Shown here: piece after piece, positions 9,960 through 21,939 of the stretch
Layout of the letters: the number at the start of each line of letters is the position of its first letter
Position numbering within the stretch: position 1 is the stretch's first letter
Assembly: GCA_017591395.1 (NCBI GenBank)
Contig: WEDG01007273.1
Location: 24,064-88,063, forward strand
Reading direction: 5' to 3'
Length of the DNA stretch: 64,000 nt
Source of the DNA: Schistocephalus solidus
Taxonomy: Eukaryota; Platyhelminthes; Cestoda; Diphyllobothriidea; Diphyllobothriidae
Made by a program: the position numbers and the translations under genes
Notes under the pieces: model-generated
Database searches by the model: none
Told to the model about the DNA's origin: nothing
The model's input: only the letters and a program-made list of their open reading frames with translations

Positions 9960-10640
9960 ATTCTGATTCTATTAACCTTTAATTTTCCTCATCTTTTTCC
10001 AGCAGCTTTCCCCATGACTCGGAGAAAGGACCATCGGGATTTTAAGTGACCCTCTTGAAACTATATTTTCGCTACCTCGAGTCGCCCATTAACTATGATT
10101 TCTCCTTGTATCACCAGCCACCCAAACGATGACGTCATTCGGACGTACACATTCGGTGGTCCACAGTCTAAAATGCTACCGTTTCTTTGGACACTTACCA
10201 TCATCAGAATTCAATTCTGGATCCTAAGATGCTGAGGACTTAAGTTCATTGACGCATTTTCGCGAGATTTTGTTTCATGGGCCTAAGCGATCAAAAACGA
10301 ATAAACTCGACGTTTCATTATCTAATTCTGAAATGCCACTGCTGTATTACCCTACTCTACCCCCTGACCATTTTTTCCTAAGCAGTTTTTTCTCCTTCCT
10401 TCTATTAGAAAATGAAGGCCTATTGAACTCTGCCTCCATTGTTAAATTAGGAGTTTTTTTCACTGCCTTTTTTCTATTTCACTATTAATATCAAAACATC
10501 GCTAACTGTTGACATAGCAGGACAAGTTATTTATTTATTCATTTTATCTGCACAAATTGCCATAACTTTATTTCGTTACTAATGTTTGCTTAGACAGTGC
10601 CTTGCCAGTGCTAACCAAATACAAATTCTAAAAAAATTCT
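9960..10640 (+). mobile_element. Family A LINE, 3' end fragment
   Basis: Starts at the last RT codons (CTGATTCTATTAACCTTTAA) and carries the complete family A 3' UTR and end (CCAAATACAAATTCTAAAA). It is 5'-truncated. Confidence 0.85.
10382..10466 (+). promoter_or_regulatory. ENE-like U-rich-loop hairpin (family A)
   Basis: GCAG, six U, CUCCU; AGGAG, seven U, CACUGC. The upper stem is reduced to 5 bp by substitutions. Confidence 0.65.
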
Positions 10641-13100
10641 AAAACGAACGTCCTGGATGGAAGCTTTGTTGGACATCGCATTAAATTTGGTTGTTTTCCA
10701 GATAGCGCATTTAATGTGTCCTGATAATACGCTCCATTAGTTTACACACTTTGCAAGTTAAACTGGCAGGGCGGTAATTTTCAGAGTCCAGTTGTGAAAC
10801 TCCTTTATAAATGAATGCGCAAGACCATTCTTCCGGGAGTCTGATTTCTTCAAAGGTATTTTGAAATACGATTGACAGTTTTCACATAGTTCGTCAGCAA
10901 ATTTTCTTAGTGCTATTGCAGGAATTCTATCCAGCCCAGGTGACTTGGCAAGATTTATATGGAGTAATTCGGTTCTAACTTTGGTCGTAGAAAAGTCTAG
11001 GTCTAGGTCCTGTGTTGTGGATGAGGAGGAGGTGGAGAGGGAAGGGAAAGGATTGGTAAACATTGGTTGACAAACGGATGGAATAGCAGCGAAATTATTA
11101 GGCTCTCGGGTGAAGACGGTCTGAAAGAATTTGGAGGAAGGGATGCTTTAACCTGGTCGTCAGTCTCCAGGTTTCCGTCTGCAGACCTTTGAGCAGGAAT
11201 CATTTCCGGAGTTCCCTTTGTACTCCGTATGTAGCCATACAGTATTTTGCGTGTTCCGACGATTTTGCAGAATGTTTATTTCAAACGTCCTTCGCAGCTT
11301 AGTAGCCTCGCTTTTACAAACGTTTTGTTGCTGATTGTATTCCCTCAAGTGAGCATCGGAGCTGGTTTGTCTTTAACGCCTCTAGAAGCTTTTTTTGTGT
11401 TTTTGAAAGAGACCTCCAAGTTTGAGTGTATCCACTTTAGGTGGTTTGTGGTTGTCTTTATTTTGAGAAGACAGCTGAGGTAAACAATCGTTTTCAATAA
11501 CGATCTAAAAGTTGTCCAATCTTTATTTGTTCCACCATGTTGTCCTTTTTCCCAGGATATCTCTGAAATTTAACTTCTCATAAGTGACTTGTCCCACTTA
11601 CAAATGTTTCTTACCCAAGTATCGGGTTAATTTGGTATGGAAAGCAGTGAGTACGCGAAGAACACCGTACTGTGATCGTTGACCCTAATGGCGGTCGATT
11701 CTCTTCATCTCGGGTAAAATCAGGTCAAAACAGTTTGACTGTTGTCCTTCTCACGTCCGTGTTACAAAGGTGACGTACTGACAGAGAAGTTGGTTTGTTG
11801 CCCATTGTAGTAATTTACGCTTGAAGTTATCCTTCATTCCCTGCGCAATCCATGTTTTCCAGTCAATACCAGGACTGTTAAATTATCAAACAATGAGGAC
11901 ATTTTTCTTCTCACTGGCTTTTTAGAGTTCCCTTTATGAGAATTAGATCCTGATCGGAAGTCTGATAAGGCGAACGGTACACAGTCGATATCGACAGCGG
12001 TCTGGAATACTTAGCAGATATAGTAATGCTTGAGAGTTCAACATCGCGTAATGGAAAAGGTATGTCAGCCATAGCGGTCGCACCATAGTGGGCACACGAA
12101 ATTGAACTGGTCAAGCGTAGGCTAGAAAGCTTAAACATGTATCCGCCAACCGAGTTTTTCAGAGGTGTAGAAGTTATAACGACTTATATTCTTGGAAATG
12201 GACTGAGCATAGGCAATTTCTACTGTAAACGAGAATCTTCGTCCTGTCGGACATTTACAAACACGATACTTTCAGCATTATCTTATGCTATAAACGGCTA
12301 TCAGATTTTTGGTCTCATGCCTCCTATGTATTTATAATATAGGTTACGTGAGACAATTATAAAACTGTTTACGCATAAATTTTGTGTGCTGTATGGGGAG
12401 GAAAATAAAGTTTATAATCTTCACAACACCGTGCATATAGATGACGATGTTGAACGGCATGGAGCATTGAACATCTTTTCATCTTTTCACTTTGAGTGTT
12501 ACCTGGGTAGACTGAAGAAGCTTTTTCGAAGTCGATCCAGACCCTAACAGTAAAAAACAAGTTACATTTGTGAAAAATACATAGAATTTAGTATTTCTCA
12601 GCGTGAGCACACAGTTTAGTTTATGTGCAAGCTCAACAGGGGCCCACTTCCGGAAGGACTTGATGTGTGAGGACAGATTACATTTGTCAGAGCTGAACAA
12701 TATCGAGTGGATAAATCAACAGCAAGTAGGTGCACTGGCTTAGGTGACAAGCTAGTATACGTTAAGAAATCGTTTACGACAGGGCAGGAGGTTTTCATAT
12801 TGTTTATACCGAGTTCATTAATGCTTCGGATTACTTCTTGTACCCTACGGATTCTGCCAGTTTAAAGGTCTAGACAGTTGATATTTCAAGTGGCATTAAC
12901 TGTGCAAAGCTTTCTTTGAACTTTTCTAAGTATATTTGCCTTCTCCCATAACAACTCGTACGTTTGAATTGCAATAATCCACAAGGGATTGCCTCTGTCT
13001 ATCCCGTCCTCATTGAGGACGATGCTCGCAAACCCTAAAACCACACAGTCTCCCAGGGACTGGTTAACGAGCACCAAATGATTAAGTGGACTTTGTAGTA
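10641..13100 (-). pseudogene. Family E LINE, endonuclease to first RT blocks
   Basis: Minus strand, read from high to low coordinates. Near 13000-12200 lie unrecognised 5' segments. ORF 11911-12138 has the EEP endonuclease segment ITISAKYSRPLSISTVYRSP. A linker with ATKLRRTFEINILQNRR follows (11350-11160; compare 52590-52640 in the plus copy). ORF 10758-11063 holds the Ser-rich linker and the RT entry motif KSPGLDRIPAIALR. Stops and frameshifts occur throughout. It is cut at 10640 by the end of a family A fragment, so the catalytic RT blocks are missing. Confidence 0.7.
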
Positions 13101-13117
13101 GGACGGCTCCCCATCTT

Positions 13118-13774
13118 TATTTAGAATTTATTTAGAATTTATATTTGGTGAGCACTGGTAAGGCACTGTCAAAACAAGCATTTATAACGAAATAAAGCTA
13201 TGACAATGTGTGCGGATAAAATGTACAAATACGTAATAATGTAGACAGAACTTGTCCTGCTAGAACGACAGTAATCGATGTTTTGAAATTAATTGTAAAC
13301 AAGAAAAAATAGGCAGTAAAAAACTCCTACCTTAAAAATGGAGGCAGAGTTCAATAGGCCTTCATTTTCGAATAGAAGGTAGGAGAAAAAACTGCTTAGT
13401 AAAAAATGGTCAGGTGGTAGTGTAGGGTTATACTGCAGTGGCATTTCAGAATTAGATAATGAAACGTCGAGATTATGCGTTCCTGACTATTAAGGCGTAT
13501 GAAACAAAATCTTACGAAAATGCGTCAATGAACTTAAGTCCTCAGCATCTTAGGATCCAGAATTGAATTCTGATGATGGTTAGTATCCAAAGAAACGGCA
13601 GCATTTTAGACTGTGGACCACCGAATTTGTACGTCAGCATGACTTCCTCGTTTGGATGACTGGTGATATAAGGGGACATCATGGTTCATGGTCGACTCGA
13701 GGTAGCGAAAATATAGTTTCAAGAGGGTTACTAAAATTCCCGATGGTCCTTTCCCCGAGTCATGGGGAAAGCTA
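13118..13774 (-). mobile_element. Family A LINE, 3' end fragment
   Basis: Reverse complement of the family A 3' UTR from the Pro-stop region (CCATGACTCGGGGAAAGGA) to the AATTCTAAATAAATTCTAAA tail. No coding sequence beyond the last codons. Confidence 0.85.
13313..13395 (-). promoter_or_regulatory. ENE-like U-rich-loop hairpin (family A)
   Basis: Minus strand: GCAG, U run, CUCCUACC; GGUAGGAG, U run, ACUGC. Perfect 8-bp upper stem, as at 7087-7171. Confidence 0.75.
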
Positions 13775-13801
13775 CTGTCAACATTTAACTTTTATTCCTG
13801 C

Positions 13802-14173
13802 GTGGTTGTATATGTTGATGTCAATGGAGCCAAAAGGCAACCACGACAGCAGGCGGAAATCTGGAGAACAATCAGAAATCCATACGACAATCTAGGTCCC
13901 CTTCTCTTTATTCTGTACATAAACGAAATTTCAGCTTTACTCACAAATTCACAAAACTTCGTTTACGCTGACGATTTCAAGTGCATTTATCTATTTTCTA
14001 AAGACACTGCCAATAGTTGCGTTGATAAAATCAACCCTGATCTACTTATGCTCTCACGTTGGAGCTGTACATGGCAGATGGAGTTTTCTTCATCCAAGAG
14101 TAGTTTCATGTGTTTTGGCCCCACCAAGCTTCCTGGACCCCTTGTATTTCAAAACAGTATTCTTTTAGAATGA
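13802..14173 (+). pseudogene. Family C reverse transcriptase, palm segment
   Basis: The ORF carries the RT block GPLLFILYINEI, the catalytic YADD box at 13964-13975 and the segment WSCTWQMEFSSSKSSFM that follows the palm in this group. It stops at 14173 and is followed by frame-broken KDLGLSYRNKL sequence. The first 25 codons do not look like RT. The protein is closely related to family A (same order of motifs), so C and A belong to one group. Confidence 0.8.
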
Positions 14174-14452
14174 TGAACCATAAAAGACTTAGGTCTAAGT
14201 TACAGGAATAAGCTAACATTATTGCCTCATGCAGATTGAATTTCTGCAAAGGCTTCACAGATATGTGGTTTTATATCGCATAATTTCTTCCTTCCGGAAA
14301 TAAAGTTAAACCTGTACCACATGTTTGTTCTTCCTATCCTAGAACACTGCTGTCCCCTTTTTGGGCTGATGAACGCTTCTGACCGCAGTAAGATTGAAAA
14401 AGTTCAGAGGGTTTTTACTTGAAGATTATTTTCTCTTTCTGGATCCAGTATT

Positions 14453-14848
14453 TTGTATACGGATAGCTGCAAGTTAGCAAACATTAAACTTCTGTGGGTT
14501 GGAAGACTCGAAGCCGGTCTCTGCTTCCTGTTTCGCGTTAACTATAGCCCAAATCTCTTACGAATTAACGCTCTCGCTCCGGTAGATCGACCCTATGCCA
14601 CTCATAATTCCTCCATGATCATTTCACCACTCCTTAGCTCCAGAACTAATCGTTCTCAGTTTTTTGCCTCCAAATATGCTTTCATATGGAATAATCTACC
14701 ACTGCAAATTAGGTTGTCGTCTACATTAGCTATTTTCAAAACCAAATTACGCAAACATTTAACTTCGAAAGATATAAAGTCCTTATTGTCTGTTTCCTTC
14801 CCAAACTCGCAACTTTTGGATTTTGAAAAGGGTCCTCCTGGTATTTGA
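14453..14848 (+). pseudogene. Family C RT C-terminal region
   Basis: Contains KLLWVGRLEAGLCFLFRVN and IWNNLPLQIRLSSTLAIFK, matching the family A C-terminus (KFLWVRRLEAGFCLLFRLN; LWNNLPIEIRSF). It ends at the natural stop near 14848. Separated from the palm ORF by a frameshift. Confidence 0.8.
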
Positions 14849-15305
14849 GGCAGCTCCCTTGATACTATATTGGTTTCTAATTATATTTGCATCATCCTCT
14901 GCAGAGTCAATCTTTGCATTCACTTTTTCGCCCCCCTTTTTAACTAGCATCGCCAACTCTTGACAACCTTGATACTTTCTTCCGATTTTGCAACCCCGAC
15001 GATGGTCTCCAGGTTCAGTTGATGATCAAGGCGGGTTCTGATGGTTTTGCCTCTTTGATTGGTGGACTATGCATTTGGTAAGGTCGCATCTCGATGATGA
15101 TCTCATGACCTCTACTGTCCCCTCTTCGTTTTCTCCCTGGTGTCCACGATGAGTTCACCTCTCTCACCTCCACTGGTGGTTACAAACAGTAGCTCTGACT
15201 GCTATATTATCTCTCACACGACAAGGAGCGTTCTGAACCCTCGCACGTTGTCAGCAACATCACAGTACTATCCTATCGCATCTAGCTATTAATTTATTAG
15301 TGAAT

Positions 15306-15374
15306 CAGTTTTTTTTTCGAATTTCTTCAAATTGGCAGCTCGCCGACGTCCGCCCCAGAGGAGTTTTTTACTGC
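15306..15374 (+). promoter_or_regulatory. Decayed ENE-like hairpin (family C)
   Basis: 5' arm CAG plus nine U; 3' arm GAGGAG, six U, ACUGC (15358-15374). The 5' upper-stem strand has mutated. Confidence 0.4.
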
Positions 15375-15597
15375 TTATTTTCTAGTTCACCGTTTATGTT
15401 AAAGACTTTTGACTATAGTTTTAAAAATGGCAAATCGTTTTGAATCGGACATGCCTACCATATTGTTTTTTCTGCTGTAAATATGGCTGCTCACATAGTG
15501 CAGCAATTATCTACTTTGTATTTATTTATACCGCGATACTAAGTTTGAAATGACTGGGTTCTCTGGGCCTTAAATATACAATTTATTTATTTATTTA

Positions 15598-16639
15598 GTT
15601 ATATGTTTGCTCGATGATCCTCCAATGTCACCAATTGTATGTTTTTCATGTCGCATCACATACTGCCTAGGCAACTTCGGACCGGCAAACTCCCGACTAT
15701 GAGTCCATGGTCACACTGCCCACATGCAGGGACGTTTTAAACCCAGGTTTTACATCATCCGATAATTTGGCCATTTAGGCTATCTTGACACTACAGTGCG
15801 CTCAGCTCTCTCGTCAATTGTGAGCGAGTATAGGATACAATGCACAGAGCACCATATAATGTTGAGGTAGCTTGCCTGGTTGATAAAGGCCAACTAGAAG
15901 CTACAGGAAAGATTAACAACTATGGATTTTAGGGCTGTAAGGCAGCCATCATCTGCTTCTTAACGGCTGGCTGGTCAGTACAGCCCGCTACTTGTGTTAT
16001 TAGTACACGAGACGATTTCAATTAAGTGAATCAAAGACTGAGCGATGCCGATTATCGGAGTCACCTGGTAAGGTCGAATAAGTTTTACGGAATACTTGCA
16101 GACTGCTTCTTTGGCATGCCTTGGCTGGCGGAATGCGGATGACTTCATCGAGAGGGTTTTTTGTCCTCTTTGATTACGAGGTAGCCGTTTATGTTCAGTT
16201 TAAAGGCGAAAAAGTGAATTTAGGCAAGTGCGATTCATAGGTGTACGATGTGATTATAGATACGTTATGAACCACATTAATAAACTGCGAAATATTGGTG
16301 AACACCTGTGGAACAAGGGTGTTAGGGTCGAAGTTTGCCAACTGGAGGTGATATTTACACGGCTCTATCGAGGTCCCTGGATGCAGTTTGAAATTGCCAA
16401 AATAAACAAGAATTAACTTTCAATGACACTGGTGGTAAGTCCTTATTTTTATACTTGTATAATTCTTTTCATTTAGAACTAATGCACGGCCCATCACGAC
16501 CGTCCGGAAGCCCATCGAAAAGGTTGAGGAGCAGTAGATTGAACTAGATTTGTATTTTTATATTTTCCTAGTTAACATAAAACCCGAAAAATTAAACGCG
16601 TTACTGCTGCCAGTAATTTGAGAGCAGGGATTTTAACGA
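15598..16639. other. Unassigned
   Basis: About 1 kb between a family C tail and family G. Only one 62-codon ORF; no recognised domain, RNA or repeat. Confidence 0.4.
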
Positions 16640-16833
16640 AATTTTCAATTTGGCGAAGGGTTCGCAGAAAAAGCGGCGGAGTGGGAAGGCGACGCCAGGC
16701 GTGCTTTAGCCAGATATATTTACCGCTGCCGCCGAATAGCGCACCATCATGACTTTTACCATTGTTTTCATCGCGAACAAATGGGCGATATCCACTATAA
16801 ATCGGACATAACTATCGCAAATTTTCGACAGCG

Positions 16834-17073
16834 TTGATCAACACCTTCTTCCGCTTTCCGACGCGGGAGAAGGCCACGTGGATGCACCCTCGATCGCGGC
16901 GCTGGCAGCTGCTGGACTATGTTTTCGTCCGGAAGCGAGATCGACATGACGTGCTGGTGACCAAGGCGATCCGCGATGCCGATGTTTCAATGGATCACCG
17001 CTACGGCATCTCCAAGATGAGGCTCCGACTTCAACCCCGACGAAGGTCCCAAGGTAGTCGACCGCCAGGTTAG
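16834..17073 (+). pseudogene. Family G endonuclease C-terminal segment
   Basis: The translation contains NTFFRFPTREKATWMHPRSR and WQLLDYVFVRKRDRHDVLVT, then DADVSMDHRYGISKMRLRLQ. The TW..PRS..WQ.LDY...R and SDH-type (here MDH) motifs are the C-terminal catalytic segments of EEP endonucleases in non-LTR elements, which nick the target DNA. The N-terminal half of the domain is not visible. Confidence 0.75.
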
Positions 17074-17639
17074 GTAAATACTCTGTTAAATTTGCCAGCT
17101 CACTGTTTTGATTTCACCAACAAGATAACCCAGAAACTGGAGGACCTGCATGCTCCAGATAGTAACGCCACCGTGGAAACACGATGGTGTCAACTGCGAA
17201 ATGTCATCCAGTCCACCGCCCTCGAAGTCCTCGGACGAGCACGCCGTCAAGACCAGGAATAGTTTGACAATAATAACACCGAAATCAGCAACTTACTTAC
17301 GAAGAAGAATCGACTACACGATGCCTACATGGATCTTCGAACGGACGCCACCAAAGCAACCTTCTTCAGCTGCAGCCGCCTTGTACAGCAACGGCTGCGA
17401 GAGATGCATAATGGTCCACAAGACTGAGGAAATCCAGGGGTATGCGGACCGAAATGAAATAAAAAATGCTTCAAAGCTATCAAGGCCATCTACGGCCCAT
17501 GCACCAAGGGAACCGCACGCTGCTCAACTCTGACGACACAACAGTTCTAAATGAGAAATCCTGAATTCAGAAGCGCCGGGACGAGTACTTCAGAAGTGTC
17601 CTTAATTGCTCCTCAGCCATCTCCGATGCTGCAATTGAC

Positions 17640-18145
17640 CGGCTCTCTCATGTGGACACAAACAATGACCTGAATCTGTTGCCTTCCCTACCAAAACCGT
17701 CCGGGCCGTGCAATAGATTTCAAGCGGAAAAGCACCCGGATCCGACCCGATCCCACCGGAAGTCTACAAGCACGGTGGGCCCCGGCTGCTGGCGGAACGC
17801 ACAACACTCTTCCAGGAGATGTGGCGCCAAGGAAAAAATCATTAGGATTTTAAAGACGCCACCATCGTCCATCTATAAAAGCAAAAGGGGAACCGGCAAC
17901 TCTGTGATAACCACAGAGGCATCTCGTTGCTCAACACAGCTAGGAATATCTTATCCCGTATCTTTATCAATCGTCTGCACGGTCACCTAGAGCAGGGGCT
18001 GCTCCCGGAAAGCCAATGTGGCTTCCACCGACACCGCGGATTAACCGACATAATTTTCACCAGTCGCCAGCTAAAAGAGAAGTGCCAGGATACGCGAACC
18101 CACCTCTACACTACTATCGTGAATCTATAGAAAGCCTTTGACACG
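17640..18145 (+). pseudogene. Family G RT fingers region, frameshifted
   Basis: In mixed frames: VDTNNDL, a PPEVYKHGG-like segment, KDATIVHLYK and the NHRGISLLNTARNI block, then LLPESQCGFHRHRGLTDIIF (RT blocks 1-2). It ends at HLYTTIVNL followed by an amber TAG at 18128-18130, which interrupts the block normally reading VDLTKAFD; KAFDTVN follows directly. Confidence 0.75.
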
Positions 18146-18775
18146 GTGAATCGTGACGGACTGTGGAAAGTCATGCAGAAATTCGGCTGTCTTGAGCTGT
18201 TCACGCACAGGGTGCGTCAGCTTCAAGACGGGATGACGGCGCGCGTCACTGACAACGGGACGGTATCCGAAGCATTCGCAGTGACCAACGGAGTGAAGCA
18301 GGGCTGCGTACTGGCTCCCACCCTCTTCAGTCTCATGTTCTCGGCTATGCTGATGGACACCTACCGTGATGAGCAGCCTGGTATCCGCATCGCCTACAGA
18401 ACTGACGGGCACCTTCTCAACAGTCGGCGTATGCAGGCTCCAACGCGCGTGTCTACGACTACAGTCCATGACTTGCTCTTCGCGGACGACTGCGCCTTTA
18501 ACACCGTGACGGAGGAGTTGCAAATGAGCATGGACCTCCTCGCCGCAGGCTGCACCAATTTTGGATTAACAATCAGTACAGCCAAAACGGTTGTTATGCA
18601 CCAGCCGCCACCCAGCGTGGAATACAATGCTCCACGAATCAATGTCAACAGCACTCAACTAAAATATGTGGAAACCTTTGCTTATCTGGGAAGCACGATG
18701 TCATGCAACACGAGAATCACCAACGAGGTTGCTCAATGGATCTCCGAAGACAGTCAGGCCTTCGGCCGGCTTTAG
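18146..18775 (+). pseudogene. Family G reverse transcriptase, palm and thumb (209 residues open)
   Basis: Begins just after the amber codon in the first catalytic Asp block. It has GVKQGCVLAPTLFSLMFSAM (RT block 4), the catalytic FADD box at 18479-18490 (LLFADDCAFNT), AAGCTNFGLTISTAKTVVM, and FAYLGSTMS. These are the standard RT blocks of an endonuclease-RT type LINE. It stops at 18775; the thumb continues in another frame (18782-18994, [30 protein letters not shown]). Confidence 0.85.
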
Positions 18776-19035
18776 GCCTCCGTGTGGGATCGCCACGGTA
18801 TTCGAATGAACACTTTACTGAAGATGAACAATGCCATCGTCTTTGTGACACTCCTATACGGAGCGGAGACCTGGACCGTCAACTCGAACCAAGCCAGGAA
18901 ACTGAATCACTTTCATCTCAGCTGCCTCCGCAGAATACTGAAGCTGAGATGGCAAGACAGGATCCCGGACACGGAAGTCCTGGAGCAAACCTGAATCCTC
19001 AGCATCCACGCCATTCTTAGGCAAGTGTAACTGCG

Positions 19036-19900
19036 ATGAAGCGGTCACCTGGTAAGAATGGACGACGAGCGACTACCAAAACGAATTTTTTACGGAGATG
19101 TCATTACGAGTGCTCACCGACAGGGAGGTTGAAACGACGCTACAAGGACACTTTGAAGAAAGCTCTGAAGCAACTGCAAATCAACCCGGCGACCTGGGAG
19201 AACCTCGCTCAGGATAGACCGTCATGGAAAAGACCCAGAAAGACTGGTGCAGCAATAAAGGAGGCCAACCAGATTGCCACTGCGAAGGCCAAAAGGGCAG
19301 CTCACAATACACACGCACCGCGGATCAACAACGCCAATGTCCAGGCCTTGCTAACATGTCCACGCTGTTAACGCACATTCCACGCGCAAATCGGCCAGGT
19401 TGGACATCTTCGAACTCAATGCAAAAACAATCCCACAACATCAACTTCAGCTACACCTGCCTCAGACCCCACGACGATGAGCACCCCAACCACTGATAAC
19501 AACTTAATCGATGCCCCGCCGCCCACGATCACCGACACCATCCTCCCTCCTCCACTCCCTGCACCGATCACGGCGATGAACACCACTTGCCCCACTCCCA
19601 CCACTTCCGGCTACTGGCCACCAACTCAACCACCTCCACCACCAACACCCCCAGTACCAGCAATGGGGGACTTGGACCTAATCTGTCCTCATTGCGATTG
19701 CATATCGGCCTGGTTGATCCCTTGCGAATCTATCGCACAGAGACTGGCGAACTAGTGCCTTAAGCACCAACACAGAGCAGAGACCGCCGCCTCTAATGCC
19801 CTCAATGCCCCGCACATTCACTCATCGCATGGGCCTACTCAGTCACATGCGCATCCAGGTAAGCGGAATCCACCGCGATGCCAACGCGTCTTGCGCACCC
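19036..19900 (+). pseudogene. Family G C-terminal region with zinc-finger-like motifs
   Basis: After the RT thumb come a basic segment (LKRRYKDTLKKALKQLQINP, DRPSWKRPRKTG, ANQIATAKAKRAAHN) and a first finger-like motif, CPRC...HLRTQC near 19356-19430 (frame-broken). Next is a Pro/Thr-rich linker (19480-19660), a second CPHC at about 19690 with its His half lost, and a third motif (CPQC...THRMGLLSHMRIQ, 19793-19858) split by a one-base frame change. Spacing resembles C2H2/C2HC fingers. Their presence after an RT is unusual and suggests RNA or DNA binding. Confidence 0.6.
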
Positions 19901-20590
19901 ATCAACTCCATTTTGTGTGAAATCCTGGTGCTTGATTTAGGGGGGGGGGCAGGTCGTGTACGTAGTACGCGTAGCTGAGGTCACGAGCAATTGCGCCCAC
20001 TTTCACATTCGATAACTGACCGGCTTGGGACGGTTTCTGATTGTGGGGGTGGGGAAAGAGAGTGAGGCCGATGGCTCAGCGCATTTTTCTCACGATAAAC
20101 AATCTGATGCGCTTTTAACTATTACGGTGCGCTAAAAGCCATGGCTTGGAAGGTTGCCAACTAAAGGATAAGTCAGACCGCACGGTCAGCCCAATGTGTG
20201 TTTTGTGTGAAGTGGCTGACTGGCGGACTGAGAGTCAGGCTGAAATGACTCCTTCTTAATGTGGCCTTTATGGCACTCCCACTTCGTGGGATCCGAGCCA
20301 GGTGTGATGGCACGCCCAGGGGCAATTCCGACCACGCCAGCCACCTGTGCCCTCTCCCACCTCCAGTCTTCTTGACTTTTTCATGACACCGGGTTCAGGT
20401 GGGGGAGGAGGAGAGAGTGCGGTAGCTGCAGCGCAAGGCTACTAGCATTTAAAACTAATCCCCGCACAAGTCTCCATCCCTGCAGCACCATGGTGTGGAG
20501 CATACGGTGGACTTCGTCGGAAGACAACGGTCAAACTGTCATGCGTGTGAATTACATAAGTATATAAGACAACGGTGATGTAGGACTAAC

Positions 20591-20753
20591 CTTGGAGGTC
20601 GAAAAAGTCTGCAGGAATTGATCGATTTGCTGCTCACGCTTTTTCAACTCCCAAAACTTTTTGTTGCGTTCGCACTGGTGATCTTCAAGCTCCTGACCCA
20701 CTTGCTGCATGGAATTCTCCAATTCACGAACCTTCTCGTTTAGTTCACGGATT
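20591..20753 (-). CDS. IFT74: IFT74 exon 5 (coiled coil)
   Basis: Acceptor TTCTTTAG precedes A at 20753, which completes a Glu codon begun in exon 4. The exon encodes heptad-rich IRELNEKVRELE, then QELEDHQCERNKKFWELKKR and EQQIDQFLQTFSTSK. The EDHQ..x..KxxELKKREQ-ID.F..TF pattern is characteristic of IFT74 around human residues 315-355. The donor AAG|GTTAG at 20590-20589 leaves phase 0. Reading through the donor gives 14 more codons and a stop, so the next exon must be spliced from further left. Confidence 0.9.
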
Positions 20754-20821
20754 CTAAAGAACAGGTTATTTATCAAACTTCAAACAAGGACCACATTAAA
20801 TTTTTCATGTCGCTAGAACCT

Positions 20822-20844
20822 ACGTAGAAGAGAGAGAGAGAGAG
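20822..20844. repeat. Short GA microsatellite in intron 4
   Basis: A GAA-then-GA run of about eight GA units. Simple repeat with no other meaning seen. Confidence 0.8.
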
Positions 20845-21939
20845 TTGAGCCAATGGTTACGTTAACCTTGAAATAAAAAATGTCTAATGTTACCCGAAGA
20901 AATTCAGACAATGCCAAAGTAGTGGAAGACTGGCAAAAAATGAAGGTAGAGTGACCCATTCTTTCAACCCACCATAAACCTGAAAATTATTTGGTACCGG
21001 AAACACTACGCAAATCTAACTGTCCACTGATGGACTTTATCGGACGGGTGCTAAGCGATTAAACGGCAGGACATTCATTAGTATCTCGCCATCTGGAATG
21101 TTCTGCCATCCGTTTGTCTATATCCATCTGCCATCAAATTCTGATAAAATTTGGTCTGGTGGGTGAATGTTTGTTCATGATCTTTGACCCCTCATTCAGA
21201 GCTTGTTCGTTTAGGCATTTCAAGAACTGGGTATGCTGGGTCATGAGGCCAACTTGCATATGGTGGATGCTAAATCAGCCAAATTTGTCGCTGCACTTGT
21301 GGCCAGAGCCAACCCAAGCGGCGAAGCTTGGCCCACCAATGATAGTTCATTCACTGAACTAGAACCAACGAAGGAAGTACAAATGAGCAAGGATAGATTA
21401 CTGCTGCCAGCCGACGAATGAAGGGCAGCCGTCGTGATGAACCGCGTCGATTACAATGGGCAGGCAGAAACCCTCCTCGACAATCAACAGCCCTATAAAT
21501 CCATGACTTCTTCGCAGGCCAAATCGATGATCGGTTACTTAACAAGACTTCTGATCCAACTACAACGTGATATCGCTAGACGAATGGCGACAGAGATAAC
21601 CAACTGATACGGAAGTGGTCCGATTCTGTGGATTACCCAAAATCCCAAAACCCAACGTTCTCCTTCGGCCAATCGTTGCCTGGAAAGGCAGTCCTATTTG
21701 CAATCTACCCAACGAATGACCCGAAAACGGAACTTTCTCTGAGAGGGCTCGTGGACGTCCATCAATTGGACCTCCCGATTCCTGACCAAAAAACGATCCA
21801 ACCTGATCAAAGTATGGTAAACTTCGCTGTGGTTTCAGTATTCATAGCTATCCCACCGGGTCTAGCACGTGAAATTCTACGGAAATAGATCGGAGAGAAC
21901 TATGAGGAAACGAGATGACCTCTAAACATTAGCCCTTTT

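Larger units (their letters stand above)
13785..15597 (+). mobile_element. Family C LINE, 5'-truncated copy with RT
   Basis: It starts within the RT, contains the two RT ORFs described separately, then about 750 bp of 3' UTR, and ends at TTAAATATACAATTTATTT plus an ATTT tail. This copy defines family C: the same 3' UTR and tail occur at 1085, 7490, 9095, 38400-39590 and 40005. Confidence 0.8.
16640..20540 (+). mobile_element. Family G non-LTR retrotransposon, degenerate
   Basis: A GC-rich element, unlike its AT-rich surroundings. It reads as one decayed polyprotein: EEP endonuclease end (16834-17073), linker (17120-17560), RT (17640-18990), C-terminal region with zinc-finger-like motifs (19036-19900), then a C/G-rich 3' UTR to about 20540. 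Many frameshifts but few large gaps. The clade is not assigned. The composition change and the lack of similarity to families A-E show a different lineage. A diverged piece of its 3' UTR may lie at 25205-25460. Confidence 0.75.

Noticed and set aside
9617..10049. Overlapping ORFs of 90 and 110 codons as genes
   Set aside because: Both lie in the 3' UTR of a minus-strand family C element and are repeated as non-coding sequence elsewhere.
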